Notes under the pieces: model-generated
The model's input: only the letters and a program-made list of their open reading frames with translations
What the model was told of the DNA's origin: nothing
Databases searched by the model: none
Assembly: GCF_047511655.1 (NCBI RefSeq)
Contig: NC_133389.1
Span: 39,663,295-39,727,294, forward strand
From: Castor canadensis
Lineage: Eukaryota > Chordata > Mammalia > Rodentia > Castoridae
Reading direction: 5' to 3'
DNA length: 64,000 nt
Shown: positions 11,601 to 23,213 of the stretch, piece by piece
Layout: each line of letters opens with the position of its first letter
Position numbering within the stretch: the stretch's first letter is position 1
Program-made: the position numbers and the translations under genes

Positions 11601-14600
11601 CTTATTTTCAACCACTCTATCTTCCCCACCTTTAAATATTTCTGTGCATCTATCAGGTGAGAAATACATAAGCAATGAAATGAACTAAGGCCCATCCCCA
11701 TTGGTCTAAGATCTCTGCTTGTACATATTGATTATTTAAATAATGAAACATTCTGTAGATTGTTCCTGAGAGCCTAAAATGCTCTGAAAATAGAAAGAGG
11801 AAATTGCCAAAATGAGCTATAACCACAGGCGTTTACCTCACCTACCTTTGGTCTGTGATGGAGAAAACATGGGCTACTTTGGGAAGATCCTCAGAGAAGC
11901 ATCCCAAGAATGAGTGTACTTCTCACAGTGCTGAAATACTGTGACTCATCTTAGAGTGACTCCATGAGCTTCCCATTGCAGTGGGTTTGATTTTGGCTCC
12001 ACAGCCTCCTAGCTCAGAATATGCAGTATTGTCTCTTTCAGAGGCTTTGAATTGGTGATTTTGACTACAGAAGCTTCAAGGTTTTTCCTATCATCAAGGA
12101 GTCTCTTATCAATGGGAGCAGCCATTTTTTATACAGTGAGCCAAGACTTGCATGCTTCATGCCCATTATCAAGAGAAGATAACACAGTCTTCTATCAAGC
12201 AGCAGCATGATCCCACACATCCACTGTGTTTCCTGAGATTTCTGAGAGACAATAAGACAGGCACTCTATGTCTCAAAAGATATGGGGAAGTTTAACAAGT
12301 ATGTTATTCATTTGTAATCCTTAAATCTTAACTGGGATCAAGGCTCTGGCTGAGGCCACTTAACTGGTGCATTCAGTCTTGTCACCAGCATCCCAAGGGG
12401 GCTCCAGCAGCCTTTTGCCAAAGGAAGCATGGCATTGATGAGATACAAAAAAGGAGGCTGAAGAGGAAGCACACAAAGGGGCTCACACTGCAGCAGAGGT
12501 GAGACACATACACATCTTGGACCTTCTCAAGAATAACCCGTGAGGAGATAAGAGGGAAGCTTGGGCCTGTCTCAACATACAAGATAGCCCAATATGGGTC
12601 ACTGATGTTAATTTATTTATAGTAGAGCACATGGAAACAGGTAGTTGCACAGGCAGTGAGATGTATGAAGTCCTTCCAGGTGCTGACAATGGGCAGTGAT
12701 GGTGCTGCCAAGATGAATGTGGAGCAGGTTTTTCCACAAGCTCAAAGCCTTTACTCTCTTGTGTGGGTGTCCTCCAACATTTCTCTTACTTTCCTGTGTT
12801 TCCATCTGTTAATGCTCTGCCACGCAATCCCTGATGACTCTAGTAACTGTCCACAGGGAGTTCCTGTCCAGCTGGGAAGACAAATAGTCTGTCTCCTTTC
12901 CTACTAGATTGGGGCTCCCTGAGAACAGGGACTAAGAATAGTTCTTTTGCCTGTGCTTACCTCCATCCTCAGAAATTAGCATATAAAAGGCAAACAATAG
13001 CTATCGGATGACAGAGACTGATGGAAACATGGAACTGGACCAGAGAGATAGGGAAAGCTCAAAAAATAGCATGTCACTCAAGACAGAAAAGATGACTGCA
13101 AGTTAATGAGCCTGCAAGAGGATAGTTTTGGGAGAAAAGCAGCTTCTAGGCATGTGTGTCTTCACACTGAGGGAGAAGGGAGCATAGCTGGTTGTTGGAA
13201 CTGACAAAAGTGAAAACTGTGTGAGAACCCAGACACCTGGGGAAGAACCAAGACTAGAGAGATAGTAAGTCTCTGAAGATCTTTGAACCATGTTATGGAC
13301 AATGAGGACAAGAGGTCTCTAAAGAGTTTCAGTTTGGGGGCGTTATCTGAAAAATGCATAGTTTTACCTTCAAAGAGATTGAAATTGCATGTAGTGACTA
13401 GGTTGGAGAGGCCAAAGGTGGAAGCAAGGAGGCAACTTATAAGGCAATGCAGGGGGATGATGGGGATAAAGGAGAATGATGGAGGGGGTGAATTCAACTA
13501 TGAAATATTGTAAGAACTTTTGTAGACGTCACAACATACTCCCAGCACAACAATAATAAAAAATATAAAAAAAAAATAAGGCAATGCACAAATCCAAGAC
13601 AGATCATGGTGGCTGGAATAAGGTTATGGCATGGAGGTGAATGAAGAGGGGTACAGGTTGAGTACCAGGATTTTAGTTTGAATAACCTGTGGATAATCAT
13701 GGCATTTACTTATATAGAAAAGACTGAAGGAGGAGGACCAAAGAGGATGATGAATTCTGTTTTTTGCTATGCTAAGTTCAAGATGCCTATAAGCATCTGA
13801 ATTTATCTGGGTGGGAAATTTTAAATCTGGGTATGTATTTTTCAAGAATGAACCAGGTAAGAGCTGCAAATCTGAAAGTAGTCCCATTTATACGGTAACT
13901 GAGGCTCTATCAGTTGGTGAAGTTGGCTGGGGAAAGTACAGACTGAGAAGGGCAGAGGGCCTTAGACATCAAGGTATGTAAGGATTGAGCAAGAAGAGCA
14001 TGGCTCCAAACATGCCTGCTCATGAGAACACCTAGGAAACTTTTAAATGTGTATATTCAGGGGGATGTGACTATATAACGTATTTTGAAAAACCTGTGAA
14101 GCGTTAGAAACCATTTGATAAAAGAAGACAGTTGTCAGACAGACAGACAATCAACAGTTATGAAGGAGGAAAACAAAAGGATGGAGGTTTTTCTGACACG
14201 GAGGAGAGAATTTCAGGAAAAAAGCAGACAGTATCAGAACTGAATTTCGTCATGGGAAGCCAAATGGTGGTGCATCCACTTGTCTGACTCCTTAAAACTG
14301 GGGAATTGGAGTTTGAACTTGGTAAACCTTACAAGTAACCCAGCAGAACTTCTGTGTTCAATACCCTCAAAGACATGTGCACACAATGGGAATAGGCGAA
14401 AAGAGGGGAAGGAGTGTGCATCAGATAGCAGAAACTTTCTCATTGGAAACAGAGTTTGAACTGCAGCAAAATAGGTAGCAACCAGGCAAGAGGCTCACTA
14501 CAAACAAAAGTATGAGTTAAGAGAACAAGCTACACTCTAGGGAATAGAGTTAGTCCCTCGCTGGAGCACAAGGAATTAAGTGTTGGGAATGAGGCAAGAG

Positions 14601-15740
14601 AAGAGGATAGTTATTAAGGACCTGATATGTCACACTAAAAAGCTATTTTGCTTTTATCCCAAAGATAACAGTCCCTGAAGAATGTAAGAAAGTAATTGGG
14701 TGCAGAAAACCCATTCTGCCAGCCAGTGGGAGGGATAGTCTGGGATCAGGAATGGATTAGGAAATGAAGACCCAAACTTCCAACTGGAGGCTGTTGCAGA
14801 TTCAGACATGAGAGATGGATTGTAGGAGCAGTGAAGATGACAAGTGATCTCAGCGGGTGACTTACTGGAATTGGAGGACAGGATAACTTCCTAGGAATAG
14901 GTAACCTGCTTGGGTGACTGGTTGGTTGGAGATGCGAGTCCTTGAGATAAGAATAAGGAAAAGATTAGATTTAGGTGAGGATAGGGGTGGGGAATCTGGC
15001 TTGGGAGAGGATATTCAACACCAGTGGGCTATTCCTTTCCCTGAAGGAGAAACGACAGTAACAATATTGCATGTTTTCCTAACTGCCTTTTCACCTCTAA
15101 GTCATTTTATAGCCTGTTTCTTTTAAATATCCAGATTTATATATGTCACTTTAGCTTCCAACGAGTCATCAGAGAGTTCATTCGTTCATGATAAATGAAC
15201 ATGACAGAACCTCACCTCACCTTACAGAAACTACATTCTAGCATACTCAAAAAGACATACCCAATTAGAAACCATTTAGTTTATGTCATAAAGGTTCTGA
15301 AGAATACGGTAATAATGAGGCAAAGAACAAGGGGTGGGACACCGAGGTTCATAAATAGGTAGCAGATCTGCAACCTCCCTGAAATATGTATGTAAAATTG
15401 TGTCTGTCGGTATCTATTTGGTGAGGCAAGTGAATAAGGGTAGCATTATTTCTATGCTCAAAGTGGCCTTCAACCCCTAAAAGGTTAAGATACACCCTGT
15501 ACTTCCAGTCCATTGGGAGCTACAAACTTCTGCGTGGGAAGGCGGCCACCAAAGAGATGCTAATATCGTGACCATCTGTCTAGTCCTCTGATAATGAACA
15601 CCTTTATTCTTACAGACATCAAAAGTGACCAATCTTTTGACCTAACGTGAGAAAAGTCAACACGATTATTAATTTTTAAAGAAGTAGTTATTAAAAAGAT
15701 CAGGAGATGTTCACTGGGGATTTCCAGGCACGTGCCCCAA
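8641..15740. other. Intergenic upstream of INO80C, no gene seen
   Basis: About 7 kb with no exon-like or SINE-rich sequence. There is a poly(A)-rich patch at 10146-10172. Parts of 12,960-14,120 and 14,600-15,000 resemble a long ancient interspersed mammalian repeat (for example CTAAGTTCAAGATGCCTATA) that I cannot name with confidence. In human the gene head-to-head with INO80C is GALNT1; no GALNT1 exon was recognised here. Confidence 0.5.
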
Positions 15741-15877
15741 GGCCTAGGCAGCAGGGCACCGCCCAGCTGACACCATTCGAAGGAACAGATGTCTCCGAGC
15801 TCCGCCCTTTACATTCAACCGAAAGAAGTCAGCGAAGCCTTCGTGCGTAAATCCAGGCCGGGTTTTCAAGCGTCAGG

Positions 15878-15903
15878 GCGGAAGTAACCGCAAGCCGGAA
15901 GTG
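15878..15903 (+). promoter_or_regulatory. Two ETS-type sites upstream of the INO80C start codon
   Basis: GCGGAAGT at 15878-15885 and CCGGAAGTG at 15895-15903 match the ETS-family core (CCGGAAGT, bound by GABPA/ELK-type factors). They lie 54-79 bases before the ATG, a usual position for tandem ETS sites near the start of CpG-island housekeeping promoters. Binding is inferred from the motif. Confidence 0.6.
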
Positions 15904-15956
15904 CCGAGGTCCGCTCTGGGAAGGGGGGGAGGGGCAGGAGGAAGCCTCCGAGTAGG

Positions 15957-16112
15957 ATGGCGGCTCAAATTCCAATTGTGGCCACCACTTCCACTCCGGC
16001 GATATCCCGAAACAGCAAGAAGAGGCCAGGCAGCCCTTCCCACAATGGCAGTAGCGGAGGGGCCTATGGCGCCAGTAAGAAGAAAAAGCTATCCGCCTCT
16101 GGATTTGCACAG
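15957..16112 (+). CDS. INO80C: INO80C coding exon 1 (residues 1-52)
   Basis: First coding exon of INO80C, a nuclear subunit of the INO80 ATP-dependent chromatin remodeller. It is the counterpart of yeast Ies6, which works with Arp5 in nucleosome sliding and DNA repair. The ATG is in a strong Kozak context (A at -3, G at +4) inside a CpG-rich promoter. The 52 codons begin MAAQIPIVATTSTP and run through a Ser/Gly-rich stretch into a lysine cluster (KKKK, residues 41-44) that looks like a nuclear localisation signal. The exon ends after GFAQ at a GTACGC donor, phase 0. Recognition rests on my memory of the human protein, which starts the same way. This N-terminal part lacks the folded domain and is probably disordered. 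Identity is near certain; the transcription start and 5' UTR are not determined. Confidence 0.96.
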
Positions 16113-16167
16113 GTACGCTTCCGCCCTCCCGGCGTCTCTGCGAGTGCACGGGACCGGCAAGGGAGAG

Positions 16168-16178
16168 TGCGCATGCGT
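16168..16178 (+). promoter_or_regulatory. NRF1-type site at the start of INO80C intron 1
   Basis: TGCGCATGCGT is a near-complete match to the palindromic NRF1 motif TGCGCATGCGCA. It sits 56 bases inside intron 1 and within the CpG island. NRF1 sites commonly lie close to start sites of nuclear housekeeping genes. Inferred from motif only. Confidence 0.55.
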
Positions 16179-16559
16179 GGGTCTGGGCTGTGCCAAGACG
16201 CGTGCGCAGAGCCGGGCGGGCGTGTGCGAGTTAGTGCGCGCTGGGGAGGACGCTGGTTGGTCCTTGGGGTAAATGAGGGTTTTTGCTTCTTAGTTTGGAT
16301 GTATGGGCTGTGGTTAGAGAGTCACCCGCGTTCTATTGCGAAGCAAGAAGGCGAGGTGGGAGGTTACTATTGATTCAGTGGGCGGACCACCTCTTCCCTC
16401 CCAGGTAGCATTTACAGCGAAGGCGCAGGACTTCTCTCTGTCACTCAGAAGTTAGCGGATCTCCCTTCATCCTGCGTTCACTGGGTGTCCGAGGTGCAAA
16501 GCGCCCATTTTCCTACATGGAGTGACTACAAGTGCATGACACGTATGGGTTCCCTTACC

Positions 16560-16648
16560 CTTTTTTTTTTGGGTGGTGGTGGTGGTTCTGGGGTTTGAAC
16601 TCAGAGCCTCACTTAGCCACTCCGTTATTCCTTATGGTGATTTTTTGA
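16560..16648 (-). mobile_element. ID-like SINE fragment in intron 1
   Basis: Poly(T), then TTCTGGGGTTTGAACTCAGA and GCCTCACTTAGCCACTCC, a shortened antisense ID-like unit about 450 bases after exon 1. Confidence 0.65.
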
Positions 16649-16762
16649 CCCTCAGTTTTTCCATCTTAAATTGGGATTGGTCTGTCTTACCCCCTTGAGA
16701 TTGTTAAGGGAGTTAAATAAGACAATGACCAAAGCACTGAGTACAGACTTTAGGGCATCTCT
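16649..16762 (+). mobile_element. MIR fragment
   Basis: CCTCAGTTTTTCCATCTTAA and GAGATTGTTAAGGGAGTTAA match the MIR core and 3' part. Confidence 0.6.
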
Positions 16763-16974
16763 GCGATCTGTGCTCTGCTATTTTAGCAAAGAATTTTTAG
16801 CGCAGTGGCTTGATTGGATTTAGTGTTTTCTCTGGTAAGTGTTTTCTCTCTTCTCAGTAAGAGCAGAGATGGAGTGTTTGTGCTCCTCAGCGTGTGATGT
16901 GGCATGTTCTCCCATCCCTTTAGAACTTTTTTTTTCTTTTGCGTACAGTAAAGTACACATCTTTATTTTTATTT

Positions 16975-17200
16975 TTATTTTTTTAGTTATATTTTGAGTT
17001 TTCCCTTAGGGCCAGCCTCAGATTGTGATCCTTCTACCTCCTGCCTCCCGAGTTGCTGGGATTACAGAAACTGGCTCATTTTTGTTCAGATGGGGTTTTG
17101 CTAGATTTTGCCCAGGCTGGCCTTGAACCATGATTCTCTGGATCTTTGCCTCCCTGGTAGGTGGGATTACAGACATGAGCCACCATGCCTAGCCCACAAA
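16975..17200 (-). mobile_element. B1-like SINE (two diverged units)
   Basis: CCTCCCGAGTTGCTGGGATT and AGACATGAGCCACCATGCCT are two antisense B1-like ends in tandem. Confidence 0.7.
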
Positions 17201-17446
17201 TATTGGCAGTACAAATAAATAATTTTATATGTATACACCCATGGCTACTGTTCAGATAAGATAGCATATCTGAGAATTCCAGAAAATTCTCTGGTGACCC
17301 TTTTCTGGCATTACTCTCTTCCCTCCTATTGAGTGGTAACCATTATTCTGCTATTTTAGCTAAATTAGCTTTGTTTCAAATGTAATATAAATGGGATCAT
17401 ACAGAACACATTCTTTTGTGCTCTGGGTTCCTTTGCAAAACAATGT

Positions 17447-17640
17447 TTTGCTTTTTTAATGGTACTGGGGTTTGAACTCAGGGCCTTGCACTTGCTAGGC
17501 AGGCACTGTACCAGTTGAGCCACTCTGCCAGCCCTGCTTTTATTTTTTTTTAAAAGAGTCTCCCTATGTAGTCCAGGCTGACTTTGAACTTGAGCTCCTG
17601 CTTCAGCCTCCAGAGGGGTGGAATTACAGGTGTGGATCAA
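17447..17640 (-). mobile_element. B1+ID-like composite SINE
   Basis: GGTACTGGGGTTTGAACTCA, CTTGCTAGGCAGGCACTGTA, GCCACTCTGCCAGCCC, then a B1-like part ending GGTGGAATTACAGGTGTGG. A well-preserved copy. Confidence 0.85.
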
Positions 17641-18064
17641 CATTTGAGCTGTTTACAGCTTTTGACTTTTATGCATCAGCTGCTCTGAACACTTCTACAA
17701 GTCTTTTTGTGGAGCTTTGCTTTTATTTCTCAGGTAATAGTGTAATTACTGGATCAGAAGGTAGGCACATTTAACTAAGAAACTTAAATGGTATTTCCTA
17801 TAGTAGTTGCACAATTTTTCTTTCTCACCAGTAAAGTATGAGAATTCCAGTTGTTCTATATCTTCATACTTAGCATTATGCGTTACTTAAAATTTAGCCA
17901 TTCTATTGAACAGGTAGTGGAACTCTTCTTTAGTTTAATGTGTCTCTGACGACTAATAGCAACTGCTTTTTTCATGTGCTATTGGTCATTACAATATTTT
18001 CGTAAACTGCCTGATTTTTCTTCTACTTTGTATTTTTTTTTTAAATTATTGATGTGTAGGCGTT

Positions 18065-18159
18065 CCATATGTACTCTTTTTTTTTTGGCAGCACTGGGCT
18101 TTGAGCTGCAGGTGCTCTTATTGCCTCAGCCACTCTGCCAGCCCCCCATATGTACTCTT
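18065..18159 (-). mobile_element. Very short ID-like SINE with 14-bp target-site duplication
   Basis: CCATATGTACTCTT occurs at 18065-18078 and 18146-18159. Between them lie only 67 bases of antisense ID-like unit (ending GCCACTCTGCCAGCCC). The duplication marks retroposition into the old L1. Confidence 0.85.
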
Positions 18160-18513
18160 GATTTGAAGCCTTTGTCAGCTATATTGTGAGTACTCTGTCC
18201 TACTATAACCATAATGTGTTTTGATATTCAGTGATGCCAAGACCAAAGAATGTGGTCAGTACATTATGGGAGGGGTGATTGTTTTGACCCCCCACAATAG
18301 TGTTGGTCAACTCCCACCATAGTAAGCTTCAGACAGTTGCCAAATGACTTCAGGATGCTGGAAATTTCCAATAACACAATGTGATAAAAATCTCAACTAT
18401 GTTGCCCTCAGGACTCACACTGAGGAGAAGGGCTGTCTAGATGTTCTCTGAGCATCTTCTCCATTTTACCAGCCCCCTTAGGAGAGGCTGGAAAAAGTGG
18501 GATGTTTCCTGGC

Positions 18514-18780
18514 ATAGTGAATTCTTTTTTTTTTTTTTTTTTTCCTTTGCTAGTGCTAGGGTTTGAACTCAGGGCCTCATGCTTGCTAGGCAGTCACTCT
18601 ACTACTTTGAGCCATCCCGCCAGCCCTATTTTTTTGTGTTGGGTATTTTCGAGATAGTGTCTCAAACTATTTGCCAGGGGTTGGCTTAGAACTTCTGTCC
18701 TCCTGATCTCTGCCTCCTGAGTAGCTAGGATTATAGGCATGAGCCACCTGTGCCCAGTTTGGCTGATAGTGAATTCTTTT
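18514..18780 (-). mobile_element. B1+ID-like composite SINE with 15-bp target-site duplication
   Basis: ATAGTGAATTCTTTT at 18514-18528 and 18766-18780 flank an antisense composite SINE with a poly(T) start (the A tail), an ID-like unit and then a B1-like unit ending GATTATAGGCATGAGCCACC. It supports the composite as one mobile unit. Confidence 0.9.
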
Positions 18781-19162
18781 GTCTTGGCTCTCCTTTTCTC
18801 AGCTGGAGTTTAAAGAGCTGTACTAACCAGTTATTCTACTCCCACACTCAGCATCCGAGGAAGGAAAAGCTCCTGGGTCTAATAACGGACTCTTAGATTT
18901 TTGTCCTGCCCTATCCTTTCCTCCTAGTTCCCTGACGCAGAGCATATGCAGCCATTAGCACAGTCCTCCACTGAGAGCTGCCTGAGGCGACCCTCATCTT
19001 TGTTCCTTGCTCATCCTTTTTCTTCCATTTCAGTTCAGTTCAATCAGCAAGAACTTATGGTATTGTATTCTGTTATGTCCCCAGCAGTGTGCTGAATACA
19101 TTTCAAAGAATTAGAGCTTGTCTCCTTTTTCCCCAAAATCTCCCAGGAAGAGAGAATAACAG

Positions 19163-19745
19163 CCGTACATTGTATTTGTTTTCTATTTTTGCTTTTATAA
19201 ATTATCACAAACCCAGTGGCTTAAATAATAACTGTTTAATAGCTCATAATTCTGTAGGTCAGAATTATGGCATAACATGACTGGCTATGCTCTGTGAACC
19301 AAAGCTGAAATCAAAATGTTGTCTGGGTCGAGTTCTTGTCTCAAGGCTCTGGGGAGAAACTTGCATTCAGGTTCCTTAGATTACTGGCAGAATTCAGTTC
19401 TTCTGAAGTGGTGGGTCTGTGGGTCCCACCTCTGTCCTGGCAGTCAGCCATTGCTCACATTCCTCGCCTTGTGCTTTCTTCCATCTGCCACCCAGCTATG
19501 GAGAGTCTCTCCCTCTGTCCAGTTCCTCTCATGCTTCAGGTAATCTCTGGCTTCTTTTATCTCTGACCTCTGGATTTAAAGGATTTATGGATTAAGGCAG
19601 GCTTACTTGCACAGTCACCTTTATTTAAGATCAGCTGATTTGAAACCTTAATCACATCTGCAAACCTCCTTTACTGCAGTACCTAGGTTAGTGTTTGTGT
19701 GAATAATTGGCAGGTGTAGTGTTCTACCCATCATACCTATGAGAC
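19163..19745 (-). mobile_element. MLT1-type LTR, antisense
   Basis: AAATTATCACAAACCCAGTG, GGCTTAAATAATAACTG, TAATTCTGTAGGTCAGAATT and CTTAATCACATCTGCAAACC follow the reverse of the MLT1 (MaLR) consensus as I remember it. Solitary and diverged. Confidence 0.6.
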
Positions 19746-20480
19746 AGCTGGGGAGACAGAGTAGTTTCTAACCTTGAGCCAAGGCTGATGGTAGGTATAC
19801 TCTCACATTGGTTCCTTACTGTGACCGGACAGGGAAAGATGAGAACTCAGTGCTAGTGATGGCAGTTAGAAAAGGAGGGGTGAAAGATGGAGGGATTTGA
19901 GGTTAACTTGGAAGGGTGATGGTTTGAATAGGGAAGGTGTCCCAAGCTGTGCTCCCAAGTTGGCTCCAATCTGTGCCTGTGTAAGGTCAACTCAACTTAT
20001 CCAAGATATCAACAGCAGTGAAGTTAGTGTTTTTAAGTAAATGATGTTATTACTTGAGTTAGAAGGGATTTTACAAGTCTTTCAGCACCTAAATTTCCTT
20101 ACTTCAATAATTGCAGCTATTTTGTTTCTTAATGAAAGGTAAAGTATATAAAACTTTCATAGGATTTAAAATTTTACAAAGGATATTTACATAAGACAAT
20201 AGAGTGCTTTTAGAGATTGTTGAAAATAGCTTGATGCCATGGATTTTAAGGTGGGTGAGTTTTACTTTTTAGAAAAGTGCATCTGGTTCCTAAAGTAAAA
20301 TTGTGTGCATAGTTGAAATTTAAGGCTGTTTAGAAATTTAAATCCTTACAGGTCCTCAGGAGTTGCATGGAATATTTTTGATCTGAATGCATTTTGAGCA
20401 AACTATTTATAGAAATATCCTTTATATCAATCTTAGGGAGTAGTATTAGATAGTTTATTAGTACAAAAATACTTTTATTT

Positions 20481-20690
20481 GCCAGGTGCTGGTGGCTCAA
20501 GCCTGTAATCCTAGCTACTCAAGAGGCAGTGCTCTGGAGGATTGAGGTTCGAGTCCAACCCAGACAACAAAATTGAAACCCTATCTCAAAAATACCCAAC
20601 ACAAAAAAAAGGTTGGAGGAATGGCTCAAGTAGTAGAATGCCTGCCTGGCAAACTTAAGGCCCTGAGTTCAAACCCCAGTACTGAAAAAA
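20481..20690 (+). mobile_element. B1+ID-like composite SINE
   Basis: GCCAGGTGCTGGTGGCTCAA, GCCTGTAATCCTAGCTACTC and GAGGTTCGAGTCC form the B1-like half. ATGGCTCAAGTAGTAGAATG and GAGTTCAAACCCCAGTACTG form the ID-like half, with pol III A and B boxes visible. This copy best shows the whole element. Confidence 0.9.
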
Positions 20691-20979
20691 AGGCAAAGGC
20701 AAGGGTTCATGCCTTTAAAAACCAATAGTTTTATTTCATCAAGATGGATCTTTGCTTTCGGCAGAAATTACTAAGTGTTTATGCTTGCTGAGTTCTATGA
20801 ATTGTCTTAGAATTCCAATTCTGTGTTTGGATTTATTTGTATTTTCAGTGTAGCCAATGTAGTTTTTATTAATAATGTTACAAAAGTGCGAACTTCCATG
20901 TATTCTGGTCGTGACACTTCGGAAAGGATTAATGTTAAGTTGGAGGGTTGGGGAGCAGACAATGGGATAAAGTGAAAGA

Positions 20980-21215
20980 AATGATGGTAAACGAACATTT
21001 ACCCTGTGCTAGGCACGTGCTAGGTTCTTTCTGAGTATTATTTCATTTAATCCTCAAAACACTATTCTCTGAGTTATTGTTCGCATTTCATTTTACAAAC
21101 ACAAAGACTAGCGCCATTGAGAGGATAAGTAACTTGCCCAAGGTCACACAGCTAATAAGTCACAGATTCAAGCCTCAAACCCAGGCAGGCTGTCCAGAGT
21201 ACAAATTCTTTTTTA
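20980..21215 (-). mobile_element. MIR element, antisense
   Basis: GTGCTAGGCACGTGCTAGGT, TTTCATTTAATCCTCAAAAC, CTTGCCCAAGGTCACACAGC and TTCAAGCCTCAAACCCAGGC keep the reverse order of MIR over nearly full length. Confidence 0.8.
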
Positions 21216-21220
21216 ACCGT

Positions 21221-21260
21221 TCTCTCTCTCTCTCTCTTTCTTTCTTTTTCTATTTTTCTT
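21221..21260. repeat. (TC)n microsatellite
   Basis: TCTCTCTC-type run leading into the antisense ID-like SINE. Confidence 0.85.
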
Positions 21261-21338
21261 CTTTAGTGGTAGTGGGGTTTGAACTCACAGCCTCCAGCCT
21301 ACAAGGCAGGCTCTCTACCACTTGAGCCACCTCCAGCA
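21261..21338 (-). mobile_element. ID-like SINE
   Basis: GTGGGGTTTGAACTCACAGC, AAGGCAGGCTCTCTACCACT, TGAGCCACCTCCAGC; ID-like unit only. Confidence 0.75.
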
Positions 21339-23213
21339 TAGTTGTTACAATGTTCTCAGAAACATAATTGGCGTGTGGATTTGTTGTTACTTAATAGACT
21401 TTAGAACCATGGTGAGTAAGCAGTTAGCAAAGCGTCTGAAGTCAAGAGCCAGTAGCTACTTCTTTAAATGGCTAATGCAGAATGCAGATGACAAAAGGCA
21501 CAGAGACGGGATAGAATTTTCTGTAATTGGAGGCAGCCAGAGAATCTGGACTGATTGTATGTATTCATTTTAAAAGCAATCATTCTACCCAACTTAAAAA
21601 AAAAAACCATGATAATCTTAAATTACACTAGTCTTTCCATGTAGTTTTCATTTGATATTTGGCATATGACATTGTGCACTCTGTTTTTCATTTAGCATTA
21701 TTTGTGACCATTTCTTTGTTTTGATAGCCTTCTGAAGTAGACTTTAAAAAGTCTTACAGACTTTTATGACTAATTGACTCATTATGTTCTAAGGAATTAA
21801 GTGCTCTAATGAACTAACTTTATTGAATATTTAGGTTAGGTCTTATCTTTTGGCTATTTTAAGTAACCCTATAGTAACCCTGCAGTTTTAGATCCAAGTC
21901 AACCCTTTTTTAATCTAGAATACTATTAGATAGATATACTTGGTATTTGGTTTTTCAGTGGTAAGATAAAAGACATTTGTCTCCTTTCATTGTAACCACA
22001 GACAGGAGGCCCAAGTTATCCTGAAGTTTGAGCGGGAGTCATGCAGGATGCTGTCTGGAAAGTCAAAACCATTTATTTAGGCTGTGCAGTTGGAAGTGCT
22101 GGACTGAGACCCTAGGCCTGGCTGACTCCAGTGTGTTATAGCAGGCTTGGTTTCTTCTTTGGAACTTAATCAGCTCTTTTAGTGCTGCATAGGGGACAGC
22201 CCTAAGTACTCGGTGTTACTTCTCTCTCTCCCTTTCCCTTTTCTCTCCTCCCCTCCTTAGGGTGTTCATGTCTTGGGACAGGTCATTTCATCTCATAAAG
22301 TCTCTTAGTGTTAATAGTGCTTTGGTAATATGGAAACTATACATCATCCAAGGTTTTATTTAGTTACATCTAAGCCTCATAGACTTGATCTTCCCTGTGA
22401 CTAAAGGTCTCTCCCTCCCATCCTGTTCTTAGTAGACACTTTAGTCTCAGCATGACTGAAGGTGAGGGTAAGGGAGCATTGAGGGTGGAGTAATAGGGCG
22501 ATGGGAAAGGAGCTGAGGAGGAAAGACCAGCAGAAAGCCAATTCTGGCCTCCTGGGGGGATTCATCTGATTACAGAGGCAAGAATTCTCCACTGTGTGAG
22601 AGCCAGGAGCCCATCTGGATTGATGCAACTCAGTTCATGTCCTGCTGGCTTCCTTTCTCCCCCTTCTTTAGCTTGACTCACAGTCAGACCCTGGCCTGCT
22701 GAAAGGGAAGAGCAGAGGAAAAAGTGAGCCTCTAGCAGGATGGGACATTTCAAAGCCCCATGCTTCAGCACATCACATTCACTCCCTCTTGACTCTTCTG
22801 CAGCTTGCTGCCTGCAGCGGCTGCCTTGTAGCCTGTCTTCATGCCACTGCTCTGCATTAGTGTCAGCAGATATGCTGTCTGATGGCACGACCTCTCTCCT
22901 GGCAGAACTTGCAGATTGTCCATGCTGATTTAGTGCCATAACTGTTTTTAGTAGTGGCCTCTGGGGTGGGGAAGCTCTGTCTGTCTGAAGCCCAGTGAGG
23001 CATGGCTCCCTGAGGCCTTGGGACAAAAAGCCTATGTCAAAAGAATCCCTGTATGCCTTCCTTTTCACCTGCCCTCAGCACCTTTGGACTTCATTACTGG
23101 GAATCAGGGAAGAGCAATAAACAGGAAGGGAGGGAAACAATCTGGAGCATTTCTGGGGTGCAGGAAAAAGCAAATCACACTCCCAGAGGATGGAACCTAG
23201 GGAGTGGGGCATT

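Larger units (their letters stand above)
15770..16270 (+). promoter_or_regulatory. INO80C: CpG-rich promoter region of INO80C
   Basis: CpG dinucleotides become abruptly frequent here compared with the flanks, which almost lack them. The block covers the sequence upstream of the ATG, all of exon 1 and the start of intron 1. A GC-box-like CTCCGCCC lies near 15799-15806. No TATA box is evident at a suitable place, as expected for a housekeeping CpG-island promoter. Boundaries were judged by eye, not computed. Confidence 0.8.
17201..18190 (-). mobile_element. Old antisense L1-like fragment carrying SINEs
   Basis: The text at 17,320-17,450, 17,650-18,060 and 18,160-18,190 (AATGGGATCATACAGAACAC, AACTTAAATGGTATTTCC, TTGAAGCCTTTGTCAGCTAT) follows the antisense of old L1 ends. 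SINEs interrupt it at 17447 and 18079. Confidence 0.5.

Noticed and set aside
1..15740. GALNT1 exons expected head-to-head with INO80C
   Set aside because: No glycosyltransferase motif or exon-like block was recognised; the 5' end probably lies beyond the window.
20481..20690. tRNA gene in the ID-like units with A and B boxes
   Set aside because: The B boxes are intact but no full cloverleaf with a 7-bp acceptor stem and anticodon arm is seen, and the unit is repeated throughout the window as a SINE.
22562..23068. 168-codon open frame on the minus strand
   Set aside because: It lies in INO80C intron 1, has no recognisable domain, and overlaps other frames. At this GC content such a length can arise by chance.
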